This document shows positions 62,106 to 64,000 of a stretch of 64,000 bases of DNA, piece after piece; positions within the stretch are counted from its first letter, which is position 1; each line of letters begins with the position of its first letter. The notes beneath the pieces are model-generated. The model ran no database searches and had not been told where the DNA came from. It worked only from the letters and a program-made list of their open reading frames with translations. This stretch comes from Xylocopa sonorina (lineage: Eukaryota > Arthropoda > Insecta > Hymenoptera > Apidae), in the NCBI RefSeq assembly GCF_050948175.1, contig NC_135194.1, positions 8,114,033 through 8,178,032 of the forward strand. The letters run 5' to 3'. A program made the position numbers and the translations under genes.

Positions 62106-64000
62106 AGCACGACAACGCGCGCAAAAAGGAATTTCTGAACGACAAAGCGTTTCCAGTGCGAGTTTGTTAGCGGCTGCCGGAGTGTGCGCCGACAAATTGG
62201 ATTAGAAGGGTGTTCAGATGCGTGATGGTATCGTCAGATGCGGTGTGTACGTGTGCCAAGTAATTTAATTTTTTTAGGGAATGATGGAGCGCATTACGGC
62301 TTGCTGCTTTCCATCAAAGATCCCTGCATTCCTTCTAGGTTTCTGGTTGTTTCAATATTTTCTCATGGTTGCGTGTAACACTGAAAATGTGCGGAAAATT
62401 TAGTGCGCTGTTAAAAAACAGGATACATTCGTCCTCCATTGGAGGAGAATAAGAAACATGTAAGGGTATTGATCGAATAATACACGAATGTTTGACTGGA
62501 AGAGAGTGTGTACGCGGATTAAACGATATTTCTGGCGGAATTTGGGATAATGATGTTTTACATCTGAAATTTTTAACGATCGAAGTTTCGCACAAATAAA
62601 TTCCCGCCCAGCGCTCTAACCGTGGCTTATCGTAATGAACAGTGATTATTTTTTTATGGAGAGCGACGGCGTTTCAGATATTTGCTAACCAATTTTAAAT
62701 TTACGAAACTTTTAACGATTTTATTAAAACGTCGAAGCTCCGGCCTTGTACTCAATGCGAAGTAACAAGGACCCACCAATTTTTTCTCTTTTAAACGGGG
62801 TTACCCATTAAACCGCTAATTTTTAATTTGTTTGTAACTCTTTATTCCCTCACGCGATACGAATATATTATTCCATTAAAACAATTTTACGTACAAAACC
62901 CTTACGAGCGAATTTTTAAATTTCCTTTTACATAATCAGAGTATTATACTGCATTATATTTGATCAATCTCCTGAGAAATGAATCGCGCGAATTTAGGTG
63001 GATTATTTCGCTTACGCGAGCGTAATCTGAATGTTAACATTAATTTTAACGAACGTTTGCCCATATTTTTTCAAATGGAACGACCGTACCATAGTTAATT
63101 CGTCGTCAGACAAATTGAACAGAAAACGGAATGTTAAATAGACAGTTTTACAGAGGACTGTTTTAAGTTACACGGAATTAAAATTCGTACAACGTTTAGA
63201 AAGCGAAAGTATTTAATGAAACCTTGAAAAATGCGAAGAGAAATTTCGTTAAACACATTCACTTCGTGCCAAGAGAAAAGAATGGTATTCAGCGATCGTG
63301 TTGCCCTCTTAAATCAATTACAAAATATTCGTCTCGACCGTTTCGAGTGTCCTCGAATGATCGCGTTTAAACTCGAGATCAGAAAGTGCTGGGGACTGGA
63401 TTCAGATGTAAGGAAATATTTTTCAGAGAGATTTTCTTCGCGGACGTGAAACTACGACCGGATGAAACTGAGTTATTTATTTCCTGCCTTGAGGTAGCTC
63501 GCGGTATATTAAATGCTTACGGTTATCTTTCCTCCAGTTTTGCACACAAAACGATCAGCGTGGAAGCTGAGTTTCCACGCAACAGATGCCGCGGACAGAT
63601 TAGAGAAATATTCTTGTAACCTGTAGTAATTTTCTACGAGTTATTTTCAACGCCACTCTTGGTACGAGAAAGGGCAAGTTAAATATTACACGTTTCAACG
63701 GATAAGACGCTGAAGAAGATGAGTAGGCATTATACCTGGTAACTGGAATATTAAACGGCTATTCAAGTGTAATGAAACTGTTAATAGCCTGATTATTACA
63801 CTTGTGTACTTACTGTATTACTGCAAACACTTTCATGCATATACTTATACTTAGCGGTCGCCTCGAGGTAATTTAAAATAAGTTTTGAATAAATATATAA
63901 ATAATGCAACAAGTATACACTATTTTGTAAAGCATATGTATATTCTCATTACGATATTCCTGTTAATAATATAAGAAATTCGTTTTTAATAAGAGTTCTG
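62106..64000. other. No supported gene; A/T-rich noncoding DNA
   Basis: Frames are short. Two overlapping plus-strand frames at 63231..63449 and 63386..63619 have no recognisable motif. No repeat or RNA gene was recognised. Confidence 0.45.

Noticed and set aside
1..64000. tRNA, rRNA, spliceosomal RNA, known microRNAs, CRISPR arrays, bacterial-style operons
   Set aside because: None was recognised by eye: no paired A-box and B-box with cloverleaf potential, no remembered insect microRNA seed in a hairpin, and no regularly spaced identical repeats. tRNAscan-SE and an Rfam search would be decisive.

Overview
The window looks like eukaryotic nuclear DNA from an insect, most likely a hymenopteran such as a bee. 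That is an inference from composition: moderately A+T-rich DNA, abundant CpG, short CpG-dense patches alternating with A/T-rich ones, TTAA-flanked miniature transposons, and very low coding density. I see no prokaryotic layout: no operons, ribosome-binding sites or long uninterrupted reading frames. The longest open frames (234, 204 and 194 codons) lie wholly or partly in CpG-rich patches where stop codons are scarce, and they show no recognisable domain.

One coding exon is well supported. It lies on the minus strand at 24117..23785 and encodes 111 residues: a short Tyr/Ala start, Gly-rich runs, ten glutamines and a His/Arg/Lys-rich end. A consensus phase-0 5' splice site follows it. It is probably the first coding exon of a gene that continues to the left. 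I found no second exon down to position 1, so intron 1 may exceed 23.7 kb. The parent gene was not recognised.

The remainder is intronic or intergenic. Two clear TTAA-flanked miniature elements of piggyBac type occur at 18299..18494 and 23382..23726, the second only 57 bases inside the putative intron. Two larger decayed piggyBac-like remnants, at 44162..44640 and 46221..46824, carry short acidic fragments that look like transposase N-termini. A further candidate is at 61842..62101.

Local duplications are the other notable class. There are three copies of a 113-bp unit (7745..8083), two of 191 bp (15863..16245), two of about 203 bp (17181..17575), two of 172/189 bp (48447..48807), and two pairs of older dispersed copies (40332/40635 and 42937/43725).

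The most unusual unexplained structure is a run of four almost contiguous hairpins at 29866..30001. An AATAAA signal follows it and a splice-acceptor-like sequence precedes it. It may be part of an LTR or a structured noncoding RNA. I recognised no tRNA, rRNA, known microRNA or CRISPR array, but no search could be run.
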